This document shows positions 45,442 to 55,054 of a stretch of DNA of 64,000 nt, one piece after another. Below the pieces are notes generated by a model that saw only the letters and a list, made by a program, of their open reading frames with translations, had not been told where the DNA came from and made no database searches. A program made the translations under genes and the position numbers. Within the stretch, counting starts at the first letter, position 1. Every line of letters begins with the position of its first letter. Source of the stretch: Aliishimia ponticola (GTDB taxonomy: Bacteria; Pseudomonadota; Alphaproteobacteria; Rhodobacterales; Rhodobacteraceae); NCBI RefSeq assembly GCF_004803475.1, contig NZ_SRKY01000001.1:1178001-1242000 (forward strand), in the 5' to 3' direction.

Positions 45442-45538
45442 TCGAATGTCAGGGGCGCCCGTCCTCCTCCCTAGGGTGAACCTGTCTAAAAGCGGCGGTG
45501 ATGCGTCCTCCTCCCTAGCATCACCGCCGTATTTTTTT
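45442..45538 (+). ncRNA. Cuckoo-type (CcsR-like) sRNA, unit 3
   Basis: Hairpin 5 (45450-45484) is the weakest: cagg/cctg and gccc/gggt with an internal loop (ggc/gaa), but it keeps the same loop gtcctcctcccta. Hairpin 6 (45493-45529) is a perfect 12-bp stem cggcggtgatgc/gcatcaccgccg with the same loop, and it doubles as the terminator. The unit begins with gaatgtcag instead of ttggtgtccag, so it has diverged from the first two. Confidence 0.83.
45493..45538 (+). terminator. Terminator of the DUF1127/cuckoo RNA operon
   Basis: Hairpin 6 (12 perfect base pairs, 13-nt loop) is followed by ta and seven T (45532-45538). It ends the operon before the convergent uvrD gene. The remaining 140 bases to uvrD contain a further 7-bp hairpin ccgtccc/gggacgg (45584-45613) without a U-tract. 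Confidence 0.92.
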
Positions 45539-45679
45539 GTCCAACCGAAATATCGAAATGGCACAGCGAAAGCCGTGCGCGAGCCGTCCCTGACCGGGCC
45601 GATTGCGGGACGGTGGGCGGGGCGCCGTTCGTGCGAATGCGCGAAACAGCGCCGTCCTGCCGTCCGGAAAACTTAAAGA

Positions 45680-48034
45680 TTAGAAGGGGATGTCGTCGCA
45701 GCCGGTCACAAAGCGGGACACGACTTTCTTCACGCCCGCCTTTTCAAACGCGATCTCCAGCTTGTCGCCTTCGATCCCGACAATCGCGCCATAGCCGAAT
45801 TTCTGGTGGAACACGCGTTCCCCCATCGTAAAGCTCGACACTGCATTCAGGTCAATCACCGTATTGCGCGCTTCGCTCGGTTGACGCACCGGACGCTCGC
45901 TGCTGCGCGACTGCATCCGTTTCCAGCCCGGCGAATTGTAGACATTTGCCTCCGCCACGCGCTGTTCGATCCCCGAAACACCCGGCGAGGCAGCGCCATA
46001 GCCGCCGCCATACAGCCCCGGCGGGGTCATCACATCCACATGTTCTTCGGGCAATTCATCAATGAACCGCGACGGCAGCGACGATTGCCACTGGCCAAAG
46101 ACCCTCCGATTTCCGGCGAAGGAGATCGTGCAGACCTCTTCAGCGCGCGTGATCCCGACATAGGCCAGTCGCCGTTCTTCTTCGAGGCCCTTCACCCCGC
46201 TTTCATCCATCGACCGTTGCGACGGGAACAGCCCGTCTTCCCAGCCCGGCAAAAAGACCATGGGAAATTCCAGGCCCTTCGCGGCGTGCAGCGTCATGAT
46301 CGACACTTTCGCCTCTGCATCATCGCTGGAATTGTCCATGACAAGGCTGACATGTTCGAGAAACCCCTGAAGATTTTCGAACTCTTCCAAGGCCTTGACC
46401 AGTTCTTTCAGGTTTTCCAGCCGCCCCGGCGCTTCGGGCGTTTTGTCATTCTGCCACATGGTCGTATAGCCGGATTCATCAAGGATGATTTCCGCCAGTT
46501 CCATATGGGTCATGCCCGTGTCGCCCGCCATGCGGCCCCAGCGTGCAATCCCTTCGACAAGTTCCCCAAGCGCCGCGCCGCCCTTGCCCTTGATCAGCCC
46601 GGCCTGCACCGCCAGACGCGCGCCTTCCACAAGGCTGACCCCGTTCGCACGCGCTGTCGTCTGGATCGTCTGCTGCGCCTTGTCGCCGAGCCCGCGTTTG
46701 GGCGTGTTCACAATCCGCTCGAATGCCAGATCGTCTTCCGGGCTGGTCACCACCCGGAAATATGCCATGGCATCGCGGATCTCCATCCGCTCGTAAAAGC
46801 GCGGCCCGCCGATGACGCGATAAGGCAGACCGATGGTCAAAAAGCGGTCCTCGAAGGCGCGCATCTGGTGCGAGGCACGTACCAGGATCGCCATTTCATC
46901 AAGGCTCATCGGGCGCACGCCGCGCGTGCCTTTCTGCGCCGCCTCGATCTCTTCACCGATCCAGCGGGCCTCTTCCTCGCCATCCCAATGGCCGATCAGG
47001 CGGACTTTCTCGCCGTCCTGCGCATCTGTCCAAAGCTCTTTTCCCAGCCGGTTCGTATTGCCCCGGATCACGCCGGACGCCGCCGCAAGGATATGCGGGG
47101 TCGAACGGTAATTCTGTTCCAGCCGCACCACATGCGCACCGGGAAAATCCTTTTCAAACCGCAGGATATTGCCCACCTCTGCGCCGCGCCAGCCATAGAT
47201 CGACTGATCGTCATCACCCACGCAGCAGATGTTCTTGTGCCCCGACGCCAGCAGCCGCAGCCACAGATATTGCGCGACGTTGGTATCCTGATACTCGTCC
47301 ACAAGGATATACCGGAACCAACGCTGATATTGTTGCAGCACATCGTCATGGGTCTGGAAGATCGTGACCATATGCAGCAGGAGGTCGCCGAAATCGACCG
47401 CGTTCAGTTCCATCAGCCGGGTCTGGTACTGCGCGTAAAGTTCGATTCCCTTATGGTTATAGGCCCCCGCATCGGCGGTCGGCACCTTGCCGGGTACCAG
47501 CGCCCGGTTCTTCCAGTCATCAATGATCGAGGCCAGCATCCGCGCCGGCCAACGCTTGTCATCGATCCCGGCCGCTTGCACCAATTGCTTGAGCAGACGC
47601 ACCTGGTCATCTGTATCCAGAATGGTGAAATTCGATTTCAAACCAACAAGTTCCGCATGGCGGCGCAGCAGCTTCACACAGATCGAATGGAAGGTGCCCA
47701 GCCAAGGCATACCCTCAATCTGTTGGCCCAGCATCCCGCCCACGCGGTTCTTCATCTCGCGCGCGGCCTTGTTGGTGAAGGTCACGGCCAGGATTTCGTT
47801 CGGGCGCGCCTTGCCGCGCGCCAGCAGATGCACGATCCGGGCCGTCAGCGCACGTGTCTTGCCCGTTCCCGCGCCGGCCAGCATCAAAACCGGGCCGTCC
47901 ATCTGCTCTACCGCGGCGCGCTGCGCCGGATTCAGCCCGTCCAGATAGGGTGTAGGCGGGGTCGCCGCCGCCATCGCCCGCTGAGACAGAGGCACCGCGC
48001 CCTCGAAGGCATCCATTTCGTCGAAATCGCTCAT
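45680..48034 (-). CDS. uvrD: UvrD/PcrA-family 3'-5' DNA helicase
   Basis: This 784-residue superfamily 1 helicase has motif I LMLAGAGTGKTRALTARIVH, motif II LVDEYQDTNVAQYLWLRLLA, and QSIYGWRGAEVGNILRFEKD. VHDxxLxKGLEF-like VSIMTLHAAKGLEFPMVFLP is in the second half. The last 45 residues (GERVFHQKFGYGAIVGIEGD) are the Tudor-like C-terminal domain. It acts in nucleotide-excision and mismatch repair. The start ATG 48034 (MSDFDEMDAFEG) was chosen because the frame's upstream part (to 48139) does not look like helicase sequence and overlaps the divergent gene at 48138. Confidence 0.95.
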   Translation of the reverse strand: MSDFDEMDAFEGAVPLSQRAMAAATPPTPYLDGLNPAQRAAVEQMDGPVLMLAGAGTGKTRALTARIVHLLARGKARPNEILAVTFTNKAAREMKNRVGGMLGQQIEGMPWLGTFHSICVKLLRRHAELVGLKSNFTILDTDDQVRLLKQLVQAAGIDDKRWPARMLASIIDDWKNRALVPGKVPTADAGAYNHKGIELYAQYQTRLMELNAVDFGDLLLHMVTIFQTHDDVLQQYQRWFRYILVDEYQDTNVAQYLWLRLLASGHKNICCVGDDDQSIYGWRGAEVGNILRFEKDFPGAHVVRLEQNYRSTPHILAAASGVIRGNTNRLGKELWTDAQDGEKVRLIGHWDGEEEARWIGEEIEAAQKGTRGVRPMSLDEMAILVRASHQMRAFEDRFLTIGLPYRVIGGPRFYERMEIRDAMAYFRVVTSPEDDLAFERIVNTPKRGLGDKAQQTIQTTARANGVSLVEGARLAVQAGLIKGKGGAALGELVEGIARWGRMAGDTGMTHMELAEIILDESGYTTMWQNDKTPEAPGRLENLKELVKALEEFENLQGFLEHVSLVMDNSSDDAEAKVSIMTLHAAKGLEFPMVFLPGWEDGLFPSQRSMDESGVKGLEEERRLAYVGITRAEEVCTISFAGNRRVFGQWQSSLPSRFIDELPEEHVDVMTPPGLYGGGYGAASPGVSGIEQRVAEANVYNSPGWKRMQSRSSERPVRQPSEARNTVIDLNAVSSFTMGERVFHQKFGYGAIVGIEGDKLEIAFEKAGVKKVVSRFVTGCDDIPF

Positions 48035-48137
48035 ACCCGGCAAACTAGCGCGCGCGGCCGGGGAGATAAAGACACGTTCGCACAATGTTCCGCGCAATCC
48101 TCTCGACATTTCGCGAGTGACCGGATGAAATCCGCCC

Positions 48138-49280
48138 ATGACACTGGATGCCCGCTACCCCGCCCTTTCTGATCTGAAGGCCCGCGCCCGCGCACGTCTG
48201 CCGAAATTCGTTTGGGAATATCTCGATAGCGGCACTGGCGACGAAATCACGAAGGCGCGCAATCGCACCGCGCTGGACGCGCTCCGCATGATGCCGGGCA
48301 TTCTGCATGGAGAGTTCGACCCGGATCTGTCGGTGGACCTGTTCGGGGCACGTATGCCCCTGCCCTTCGGGATTGCCCCGGTCGGCATGTCCGGGCTGGT
48401 CTGGCCCGGGGCCGAACGTGCGCTGGCCAAGGCCGCCGCCGCGTGGGGCATCCCCTATACCCTGTCCACCGTCGCCGCCGCCGCCCCGGAAGAGGTCGCG
48501 CCGGTGCTGGGCGATCACGGCTGGTTCCAGCTTTATCCGCCGCGCGATCCCGAAATCCGCCGCGATATGCTGCGCCGTGCGCAGGATTGCGGCTTTGGCA
48601 CCTTGGTGCTGACGGTCGATGTTCCGGTCGCCTCGCGCCGCGAACGCCAAACGCGGTCCGGGCTGACGCAGCCGCCCCGGCTGACGCCGCGCCTTGCGGC
48701 GCAGGTTGCGATGCGCCCTGCCTGGGCGCGGGCCGTGGCGCAGGCCGGGATGCCGCGGATGCGTATGCTCGACAAATACATCACCGCCGATACGGGCAAT
48801 CTGCCCTCCACGGCGCATATCGGATACCTGCTGCGCACGTCGCCCGACTGGGACTATCTGCGCTGGCTGCGCGATCACTGGAAAGGCAGGTTGATCGTGA
48901 AGGGCGTGCTGAACGCCGCCCATGCGGCGCGGCTTGATGCTGAAGGCGTCGATGGGCTTTGGATTTCCAACCATGCTGGACGGCAATTCGATGCCGCCCC
49001 GGCAACTATCGAAGTGCTGCCGCAAATCCGGGCCGCCACCAAGGCTCCGCTGATCTTTGACAGCGGTGTTGAGACCGGATTGGACATCCTGCGCGCATTG
49101 GCACTCGGCGCGGATTTCGTCATGCTGGGCCGCGCGTGGCATTTCGCCCTTGCCGCCTTGGGGCCAGAGAAAGGCCCCGACCATCTGGCGCATATCCTCA
49201 GCGCCGATCTGAAGGCCAATATGGGCCAGCTGGGCGCGCGCAGCCTGGCCGATTTGCCACCGGCCCGGAAATGGGATTAA
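48138..49280 (+). CDS. FMN-dependent alpha-hydroxy-acid dehydrogenase (lactate dehydrogenase-like)
   Basis: This 380-residue protein has the alpha-hydroxyacid oxidase TIM-barrel. It shows the N-terminal LPKFVWEYLDSGTGDEIT, FMN-binding PLPFGIAPVGMSGLVWPGAE, the barrel lysine in LIVKGVLNAAHAARLDAEG, and active-site histidine in ISNHAGRQFDAAPATIEVLP. The usual active-site motif reads SNHGGRQLD; here it is SNHAGRQFD, conservative but slightly off. It oxidises a 2-hydroxyacid, perhaps L-lactate; specificity is not decided. It is divergent from uvrD and convergent with the CoA-transferase gene (10-nt gap). Confidence 0.88.
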   Translation: MTLDARYPALSDLKARARARLPKFVWEYLDSGTGDEITKARNRTALDALRMMPGILHGEFDPDLSVDLFGARMPLPFGIAPVGMSGLVWPGAERALAKAAAAWGIPYTLSTVAAAAPEEVAPVLGDHGWFQLYPPRDPEIRRDMLRRAQDCGFGTLVLTVDVPVASRRERQTRSGLTQPPRLTPRLAAQVAMRPAWARAVAQAGMPRMRMLDKYITADTGNLPSTAHIGYLLRTSPDWDYLRWLRDHWKGRLIVKGVLNAAHAARLDAEGVDGLWISNHAGRQFDAAPATIEVLPQIRAATKAPLIFDSGVETGLDILRALALGADFVMLGRAWHFALAALGPEKGPDHLAHILSADLKANMGQLGARSLADLPPARKWD

Positions 49281-49290
49281 CCCACCCCGG

Positions 49291-50409
49291 TCAGGTCAGC
49301 GCCCCTGCCGCACGCATGGCGGCGATGTCGTCCGCTGAATAGCCGGCCTCTTGCAGAACCGCGTCTGTATCGCCACCCGGTGCGGCGGGCGGTGCCGGCA
49401 TTGCGGGCGCCGTCCGTGAAAAGCGCGGCGCCGGGGCCGCTTGCGATATGCCGCCGGGTGCAACGAAAGTCTGCCGCGCCGCCATATGCGGATGCGCGGG
49501 CGCTTCATCCCAAGTCAGCACCGGTGTCGCGCAGGCATCGGTCCCGTCGAAGATTGCAGCCCATTCGTCGCGCGTCTTCAGGCGAAACAGGTCTGCATAG
49601 CTGTCGTGCATATCAGGCCAGCGTTTTGGGTCATGTTGCTGCGCCAGATCCGCCTCCGGCAAACCTGCCCTGGTGACCAGCTCGGCAAAGAATTGCGGCT
49701 CCAACGGGCCGACGGCAAGGAATTTGCCATCGGCGCATTCATAGGTCCGGTAGAACGGCGCGCCACCATCCAGAAGGTTCGCCTCGCGCCGGTCCTGCCA
49801 CTGCCCCATGGCGCGCATGGAATGAACCAGCGCCATCAAGGCCGAGGCCCCGTCCACCATCGCGGCGTCAATGACCTGCCCCCGGCCAGAGCGTTCCCGT
49901 TCCCAAAGCGCGGCCATGATCCCGAACAGCAGAAACATCGTGCCGCCGCCATAATCGGCCGCGATATTCAGCGGCGGTGTTGGCACATCCCCGGCCCGGC
50001 CCGTTGCATGGAGAAACCCGGTCAGCCCCAGATAGTTGATGTCATGCCCGGCCATCTGCGCCCATGGGCCCTCCTGACCCCAGCCTGTCATTCGGCCATA
50101 GACCAGCGTATCGGCCAGATCATCCGGGCCAAGGCCCAGCTTTTCCATGACGCCGGGCCGAAACCCTTCGATCAGCACATCCGCCTTGGAAATCAGACGT
50201 TTGGCCGCTGCAATTCCATCTGGTTGCTTGAGGTTCAGCGCGACAGAGCGTTTGCCCCGGTTGTTGATATCCGCAGGGTTGGCCTTGCCCGATTTGCGCG
50301 TGATCAGCGTGACCTCGGCCCCGAGATCGGCCAGCAACTGCCCCGCCAAGGGCGCAGGGCCAAGCCCCTGCATCTCTACAACCCGCAGTCCCTCCAATGG
50401 CCCGGTCAT
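49291..50409 (-). CDS. CaiB/BaiF CoA transferase, alpha-methylacyl-CoA racemase-like
   Basis: This 372-residue protein starts MTGPLEGLRVVEMQGLGPAP and contains MAGHDINYLGLTGFLHATGR, the aspartate-containing block of alpha-methylacyl-CoA racemases. TMFLLFGIMAALWERERSGR is also present. These enzymes epimerise 2-methylacyl-CoA to the (S) form required by beta-oxidation. Its start overlaps the fadB-type stop as ATGA, so it is the third gene of a fadA-fadB-racemase operon. That context strengthens the racemase reading, although CoA-transferase activity is not excluded. Confidence 0.85.
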   Translation of the reverse strand: MTGPLEGLRVVEMQGLGPAPLAGQLLADLGAEVTLITRKSGKANPADINNRGKRSVALNLKQPDGIAAAKRLISKADVLIEGFRPGVMEKLGLGPDDLADTLVYGRMTGWGQEGPWAQMAGHDINYLGLTGFLHATGRAGDVPTPPLNIAADYGGGTMFLLFGIMAALWERERSGRGQVIDAAMVDGASALMALVHSMRAMGQWQDRREANLLDGGAPFYRTYECADGKFLAVGPLEPQFFAELVTRAGLPEADLAQQHDPKRWPDMHDSYADLFRLKTRDEWAAIFDGTDACATPVLTWDEAPAHPHMAARQTFVAPGGISQAAPAPRFSRTAPAMPAPPAAPGGDTDAVLQEAGYSADDIAAMRAAGALT

Positions 50410-52553
50410 GCGGCGGCGACCTTTTCGCTGCGAAGTCGATCCAGCGCCGTCGGCGCGATGTCGAACCGTTCGCCATATGCATCGGCCAGTTCAGCTGCGC
50501 GCGCGGCAAACGCATCGATCCCGACGCCGCGAATGAACTGGATCGCGCCGCCGGTATGGGCCGGGAACCCGATGGCGAAAATGCCGCCCAGATTGGCCTC
50601 GACCTCTGTGTTCAGAACGCCTTCATCCAGACAGCGCAGGGTTTCGATCGCCTGACGATACAGGATGCGATCCACCGCATCGGCCTGCGAGATTTCCGCA
50701 TTGCCCTTGGCGAACTGACTTAGTCCGGGCCAGAGCGTTTTGCTGCCATCCGCGGAATAGTCGTAGAAGCCGCCACCATATTGCCGCCCGCCGCGGCCCG
50801 CCGCGATCATCGGCCCGATCACCGCAGGCGTCGCCGTGTTGTGTTTGCCATACCCGCTTTCCACCCCAAGCCGTGCGTCAAGCGCCGCATGGGTCTGGCT
50901 GACTTTCTGGCCAAGGACCAGCGAGACCTCGTCAAACACTGCCAGCGGCCCCACCGGCATCCCCGCCGACCATGCCGCCCGCTCAATCGCCACCGGGTCC
51001 ATCCCGTCTTGAAGAAGTTGCAGCCCCTCATCCATGAACGTTCCGAACACGCGCGAGGTAAAGAACCCACGGGAATCATTCACGACAATCGGCATGTAGC
51101 CGATCTGCTGCACGTAATCATACGCCTTGCGCAGCGTATCCTGACTGGTCTTCTCGCCCATGATGATCTCGACCACCTTCATCTTGTCCACCGGGCTGAA
51201 GAAATGCAGCCCGATAAAGCGGCTGGGATCGGGGCAAGCCTCTGCCAGGATCGAAATCGGCAGGGTCGAGGTGTTGGAGCCGTAGATACCATCCTGCGAA
51301 AGCTGTTTGAACGTCTCGGGGATGACCTTTTCTTTCAGCGCGATATCCTCGAACACGGCCTCGATGATGATATCCGTGCCCGCGAAATCGGCATCCTGCG
51401 CGGTGGGGGTGATCCGGTCCAGCAAGGCCGCCTTGCCCGCATCGTCCATGCGTCCGCGCTTCATCGCCTTGTCACACAGGCCCGCCGAATATTGCTTGCC
51501 AGCCTCGGCCTTGCCAGCGTCCATATCTTTGAGAACCGACGGCAATCCGGCCTTGGCATGGGCATAGGCAATGCCCGACCCCATCATCCCTGCGCCCAAA
51601 ATCGCGGCGCGCGACGCCTGCCAGCGCGGCCCTTCCGGGCGCACCGCCCCGGATTTGATCGCCTGCATCCCGAAAAAGAAGGTGGAAATCGCCGCTTTTG
51701 CCTCGGGCGAGACGATCAGTCCGATGAAACGCCGCGTCTCGTAGCGCAGCGCGGCATCGAAATTCATCCGCATGGAATTGACCGCCACGTCGAGGATTTT
51801 CTCCGGCGCGGGAAGCAGGCCACGGGTTTTCTGGAACAGCATCGCGGGCGCGACCTGCATGGTTTGGCGCACGCGCGGCTCCATCGCGCCGCCGCCCGGA
51901 TAGCGGAACCCTTTCTGGTCCCAAGGTTGCGTATGTGCGTCCGGATTGGCCTTGATCCATGCCTTTGCAGCGGGGACAAGATCATCCGCCCCCGCAACGA
52001 TCTCATCGACCATGCCCTGTTTCAGTGCCGTTGCCGGTTTCGCCTGCCGTCCCTCCAGCAGATAGGGCAGTGCTTTTTCGAGGCCAAGCAAGGCGGTCAG
52101 TCGCACCACCCCGCCTGCGCCGGGCAGCAGACCCAGCGTGACCTCCGGCAGGCCAACCACGGCCTTGGGATCGTCCACAACGATGCGCCGATTGCAGGCA
52201 AGGCACAGCTCATACCCGCCGCCCAGTGCCGCGCCATTGATGGCCGCCACCGTCGGAACCGGCAGCTTTTCGATCCGGCGATAGACTGCCTTGCTGGCCT
52301 CGATCCCGGCGAAGAGTTCTTCATTCGCGGTCTCGATCGCCAGCAGGTCATGCAAATCGCCCCCCGCGAAGAAGGTCTTCTTGGCGGATGCAAAGACAAC
52401 GCCGGTCAGGCCCTCTTCGGCCTCCAGCCGGTCGCAGATCGCGCGCATCCCCGGTTCGAACCGGGCGTTCATCGTGTTGGCGTTCTGGCCCTGCATGTCG
52501 AGCGTGACAGTCACGATGCCATCTGCGTCTTTGTCGAAACGGAAATCTTCCAT
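50406..52553 (-). CDS. Trifunctional enoyl-CoA hydratase/3-hydroxyacyl-CoA dehydrogenase (FadB/FadJ-like)
   Basis: This 715-residue protein joins an N-terminal crotonase domain (about residues 1-190) and a C-terminal 3-hydroxyacyl-CoA dehydrogenase (about 310-700). The crotonase part has FASAKKTFFAGGDLHDLLAI, NGAALGGGYELCLACNRRIV and GLPEVTLGLLPGAGGVVRLT with both catalytic glutamates. The dehydrogenase has the NAD motif ILGAGMMGSGIAYAHAKAGL. IGLHFFSPVDKMKVVEIIMG holds the catalytic His. It performs hydration and oxidation in beta-oxidation. aggaggag is 5 nt before ATG 52553. Confidence 0.93.
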   Translation of the reverse strand: MEDFRFDKDADGIVTVTLDMQGQNANTMNARFEPGMRAICDRLEAEEGLTGVVFASAKKTFFAGGDLHDLLAIETANEELFAGIEASKAVYRRIEKLPVPTVAAINGAALGGGYELCLACNRRIVVDDPKAVVGLPEVTLGLLPGAGGVVRLTALLGLEKALPYLLEGRQAKPATALKQGMVDEIVAGADDLVPAAKAWIKANPDAHTQPWDQKGFRYPGGGAMEPRVRQTMQVAPAMLFQKTRGLLPAPEKILDVAVNSMRMNFDAALRYETRRFIGLIVSPEAKAAISTFFFGMQAIKSGAVRPEGPRWQASRAAILGAGMMGSGIAYAHAKAGLPSVLKDMDAGKAEAGKQYSAGLCDKAMKRGRMDDAGKAALLDRITPTAQDADFAGTDIIIEAVFEDIALKEKVIPETFKQLSQDGIYGSNTSTLPISILAEACPDPSRFIGLHFFSPVDKMKVVEIIMGEKTSQDTLRKAYDYVQQIGYMPIVVNDSRGFFTSRVFGTFMDEGLQLLQDGMDPVAIERAAWSAGMPVGPLAVFDEVSLVLGQKVSQTHAALDARLGVESGYGKHNTATPAVIGPMIAAGRGGRQYGGGFYDYSADGSKTLWPGLSQFAKGNAEISQADAVDRILYRQAIETLRCLDEGVLNTEVEANLGGIFAIGFPAHTGGAIQFIRGVGIDAFAARAAELADAYGERFDIAPTALDRLRSEKVAAA

Positions 52554-52717
52554 CTGGTCTCCTCCTTGCCGGGGTCGCATTTGCCCCTGGCCCTGCCTAT
52601 GGCGCGCCGCATTCATCGCATGAATACTGGCCGGCAGATAATTGATTTCATTCGCCCTTTGTGCAGGAAACATCCGGCCAAGCAAGGCGATGGGACGGGG
52701 CGGCCCCGCCCCGCCGA

Positions 52718-53926
52718 TTACAGGCGTTCGATGATGCTGGCGATGCCCATGCCGCCGCCCACGCACATGCAAATCAATGCGCGCTTTTGGTTGCGGCGCT
52801 CCAGCTCGTCCAGCATGGTCGAGACAAGGCAGCCCCCGGTTGCACCCAGCGGATGACCCATCGCGATGGCGCCGCCGACCACGTTCAGCTTTTCGTCCGG
52901 CACATCAAGGTCGCGCTGCAACCGCAGGGCAACGCTGGCAAAAGCCTCGTTGATCTCGACCAGATCGATATCGTCGATCGTCAGCCCCGCCTTGGCCAGC
53001 GCCTTTTGCGAGGCTGGCCCCGGACCGGTCAGCATGATGGTGGGATCGGTCGCTGTCAGCGCGATGGACAGCACACGCCCACGCGGATCAATCCCCTGAT
53101 CTTTCCCGGCCTGCTCGTTCCCCATCAGGATCAGCGAGGCGCCATCCACAATCCCAGAGGAATTGCCCGGCGTGTGGACATGGTTGATCTGCGCGACATT
53201 CGGGTATTTCGCCAGCGCCACCGCATCGAACCCCATCTGCCCGGGCATGGCAAAGGACGGCTTCAGCGCGCCAAGGCGCTGCATATCCGTGTCCGGCTTG
53301 ATGAAATCGTCCCGTTCGAGGATCGCAATCCCGTTTTCGTCCCGCACAGGCACCACCGACCGGTCAAACCAGCCCGCATCCCGCGCATGTGCCGCCTTCT
53401 GCTGGCTTTGCAGCGCAAAAGCATCCACGTCATCGCGGCTCCAGCCTTCAATGGTGGCAATCAGGTCGGCCCCGATGCCCTGCGGCACAAAGCCCGTATC
53501 CAGCGAGGTTTCGGGATCTTCGGCAAACGGGCCGCCATCGGCCCCCATCGGCACGCGCGACATGCTTTCGAACCCGCCCGCGCAGACCATGTCCTCCCAG
53601 CCGGAGGCGATCTTGGCAGCCGCCGTGTTGAATGTATCAAGCCCAGAGGCGCAGAACCGGTTGAGCTGTGCGCCCGGTACGGTTTCGTCCCAACCGGCCT
53701 TTTGCAGCGCAATCTTCGGAAGCACCGCGCCCTGCTCCATCACGGGTGCGACGCAGCCCAGCATCACGTCGTCGACTCGCCCCGTATCCAGATCATGCCG
53801 CTGCTGCATCTCTTCCAGCAGGGTGGTGACCAGATGGATCGGCTTGACCTCATGCAAGGTCCCGTCGGCCTTCCCCTTGGAGCGCGGCGTCCGGATCGCG
53901 TCGTATATATAGGCAGTTTCGGCCAT
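52718..53926 (-). CDS. Acetyl-CoA C-acyltransferase (thiolase, FadA-like)
   Basis: This 402-residue thiolase has the active-site cysteine in [20 protein letters not shown]. The histidine is in [14 protein letters not shown] and the second cysteine in [17 protein letters not shown], with [20 protein letters not shown] before it. It cleaves 3-ketoacyl-CoA in beta-oxidation. ATG 53926 has ggaggag 4 nt upstream; the frame is open upstream to 54073 but that part is not thiolase. It is followed after 164 nt by the fadB-like gene on the same strand. Confidence 0.93.
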   Translation of the reverse strand: MAETAYIYDAIRTPRSKGKADGTLHEVKPIHLVTTLLEEMQQRHDLDTGRVDDVMLGCVAPVMEQGAVLPKIALQKAGWDETVPGAQLNRFCASGLDTFNTAAAKIASGWEDMVCAGGFESMSRVPMGADGGPFAEDPETSLDTGFVPQGIGADLIATIEGWSRDDVDAFALQSQQKAAHARDAGWFDRSVVPVRDENGIAILERDDFIKPDTDMQRLGALKPSFAMPGQMGFDAVALAKYPNVAQINHVHTPGNSSGIVDGASLILMGNEQAGKDQGIDPRGRVLSIALTATDPTIMLTGPGPASQKALAKAGLTIDDIDLVEINEAFASVALRLQRDLDVPDEKLNVVGGAIAMGHPLGATGGCLVSTMLDELERRNQKRALICMCVGGGMGIASIIERL

Positions 53927-54174
53927 GATCTCCTCCCAAAGCGTCAGCACGGCCTTACTCTGTCCAGCGGCCTCGTTGTCGTCAATCACACTGCACCGCA
54001 GCATCTCAGGACGTTGCGTCAAGTTGAAATTACGGGATTTTTGGTTGACTGAATTTGCCCGCTCCGCTCTCATTCAGTCGAGGGGAACCCTAGGCACAAG
54101 AACAAGAACAAGAGCCGACTCACGGGTTCCAAAGGGAGAAATAAGCGGGGCGCATGCGCCCCCAGGGGAGGTTC

Positions 54175-55050
54175 ATGGAGCTTTTGCAATTGCTCTTTGG
54201 CGGTATCGCCAATGGCTGTATTTACGGACTGGTCGCGCTTGGCTTCGTGCTAATCTACAAGGCCAGCGAAGGGGTTAACTTCGCGCAGGGCGACATGATG
54301 ATGCTGGGCGCGTTCATCGCGCTTGGTCTTGGCAACAGCGATCAATTGGGGCTGCCTTTCGGGCTGGCCGTGATCCTTGCCATGGTACTGATGGGCGGCG
54401 TTGGCTGGGGGATCGAGCGCGTCGTCGTGCGGCAGATCTTTGGTCAGCCGCAATTCGCGCTGGTGATCCTGACGATCGCGCTTGGCTTCGTGCTGCGCTT
54501 TGTCGCCGGGTCGATCTGGGGCTACACGCCGCTGGTGCTGGAAACGCCCTTCACGGGCAAGAACCTGCAACTGGGCGGAATTGTCCTTGGCGTCGCGGAC
54601 CTTGTTACGATCCTTGTCACTGCCGTGCTGACAATCGGGCTTTGGGCCTTCTTCGCCTTTACCCGCGTGGGTCTGGCGGCACAGGCCGCGTCGCAGAACC
54701 AGATGGCGGCCTATATCGTCGGCGTGCCGGTGATGCGCGTCAACGGCCTGATCTGGGGCCTGTCTGGCGCGGTCGCGACTGTGGCTGGTGTCATGTATGC
54801 CTCCAAGGGGGCGATCGACCCCAATATCGGGCTTCTGGGCATCAAGGCCTTCGCCGCAGCCGTGATCGGCGGCATGGGCTCGCTGCCCGGTGCGCTTCTG
54901 GGCGGCCTGCTGATCGGCGTCGTGGAACCCATCGCCGGGCGCTACGCCCCCGGAGAATTCGCCGCAATGGCCCCCTACATCATCATGCTGGTGGTGCTGG
55001 TGACCAAACCCAGCGGTCTGTTCTCGCAAATGCAAGCCAAGAAGGTCTGA
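54175..55050 (+). CDS. livH: Branched-chain amino acid-type ABC transporter permease LivH
   Basis: This 291-residue inner-membrane permease (HAAT family) starts MELLQLLFGGIANGCIYGLV with the characteristic GxxxGxxYALxALGxxLIYKxS segment. Eight hydrophobic segments follow, ending with GSLPGALLGGLLIGVVEPI. It forms the channel with LivM. ATG 54175 has ggggagg 5 nt upstream; an in-frame ATG at 54154 lies before it. The operon livH-livM-livG-livF-ligase-binding protein runs on the + strand, opposite to the fad genes. Confidence 0.9.
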   Translation: MELLQLLFGGIANGCIYGLVALGFVLIYKASEGVNFAQGDMMMLGAFIALGLGNSDQLGLPFGLAVILAMVLMGGVGWGIERVVVRQIFGQPQFALVILTIALGFVLRFVAGSIWGYTPLVLETPFTGKNLQLGGIVLGVADLVTILVTAVLTIGLWAFFAFTRVGLAAQAASQNQMAAYIVGVPVMRVNGLIWGLSGAVATVAGVMYASKGAIDPNIGLLGIKAFAAAVIGGMGSLPGALLGGLLIGVVEPIAGRYAPGEFAAMAPYIIMLVVLVTKPSGLFSQMQAKKV

Positions 55051-55054
55051 GCCG

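Noticed and set aside
45246-45538. Resemblance of the CCTCCTCCC repeats to a CRISPR array
   Set aside because: The repeated part is only the 13-nt loop; each copy sits in a different long hairpin, spacing is irregular (about 45-55 nt) and no cas genes are nearby. It fits cuckoo RNAs better.
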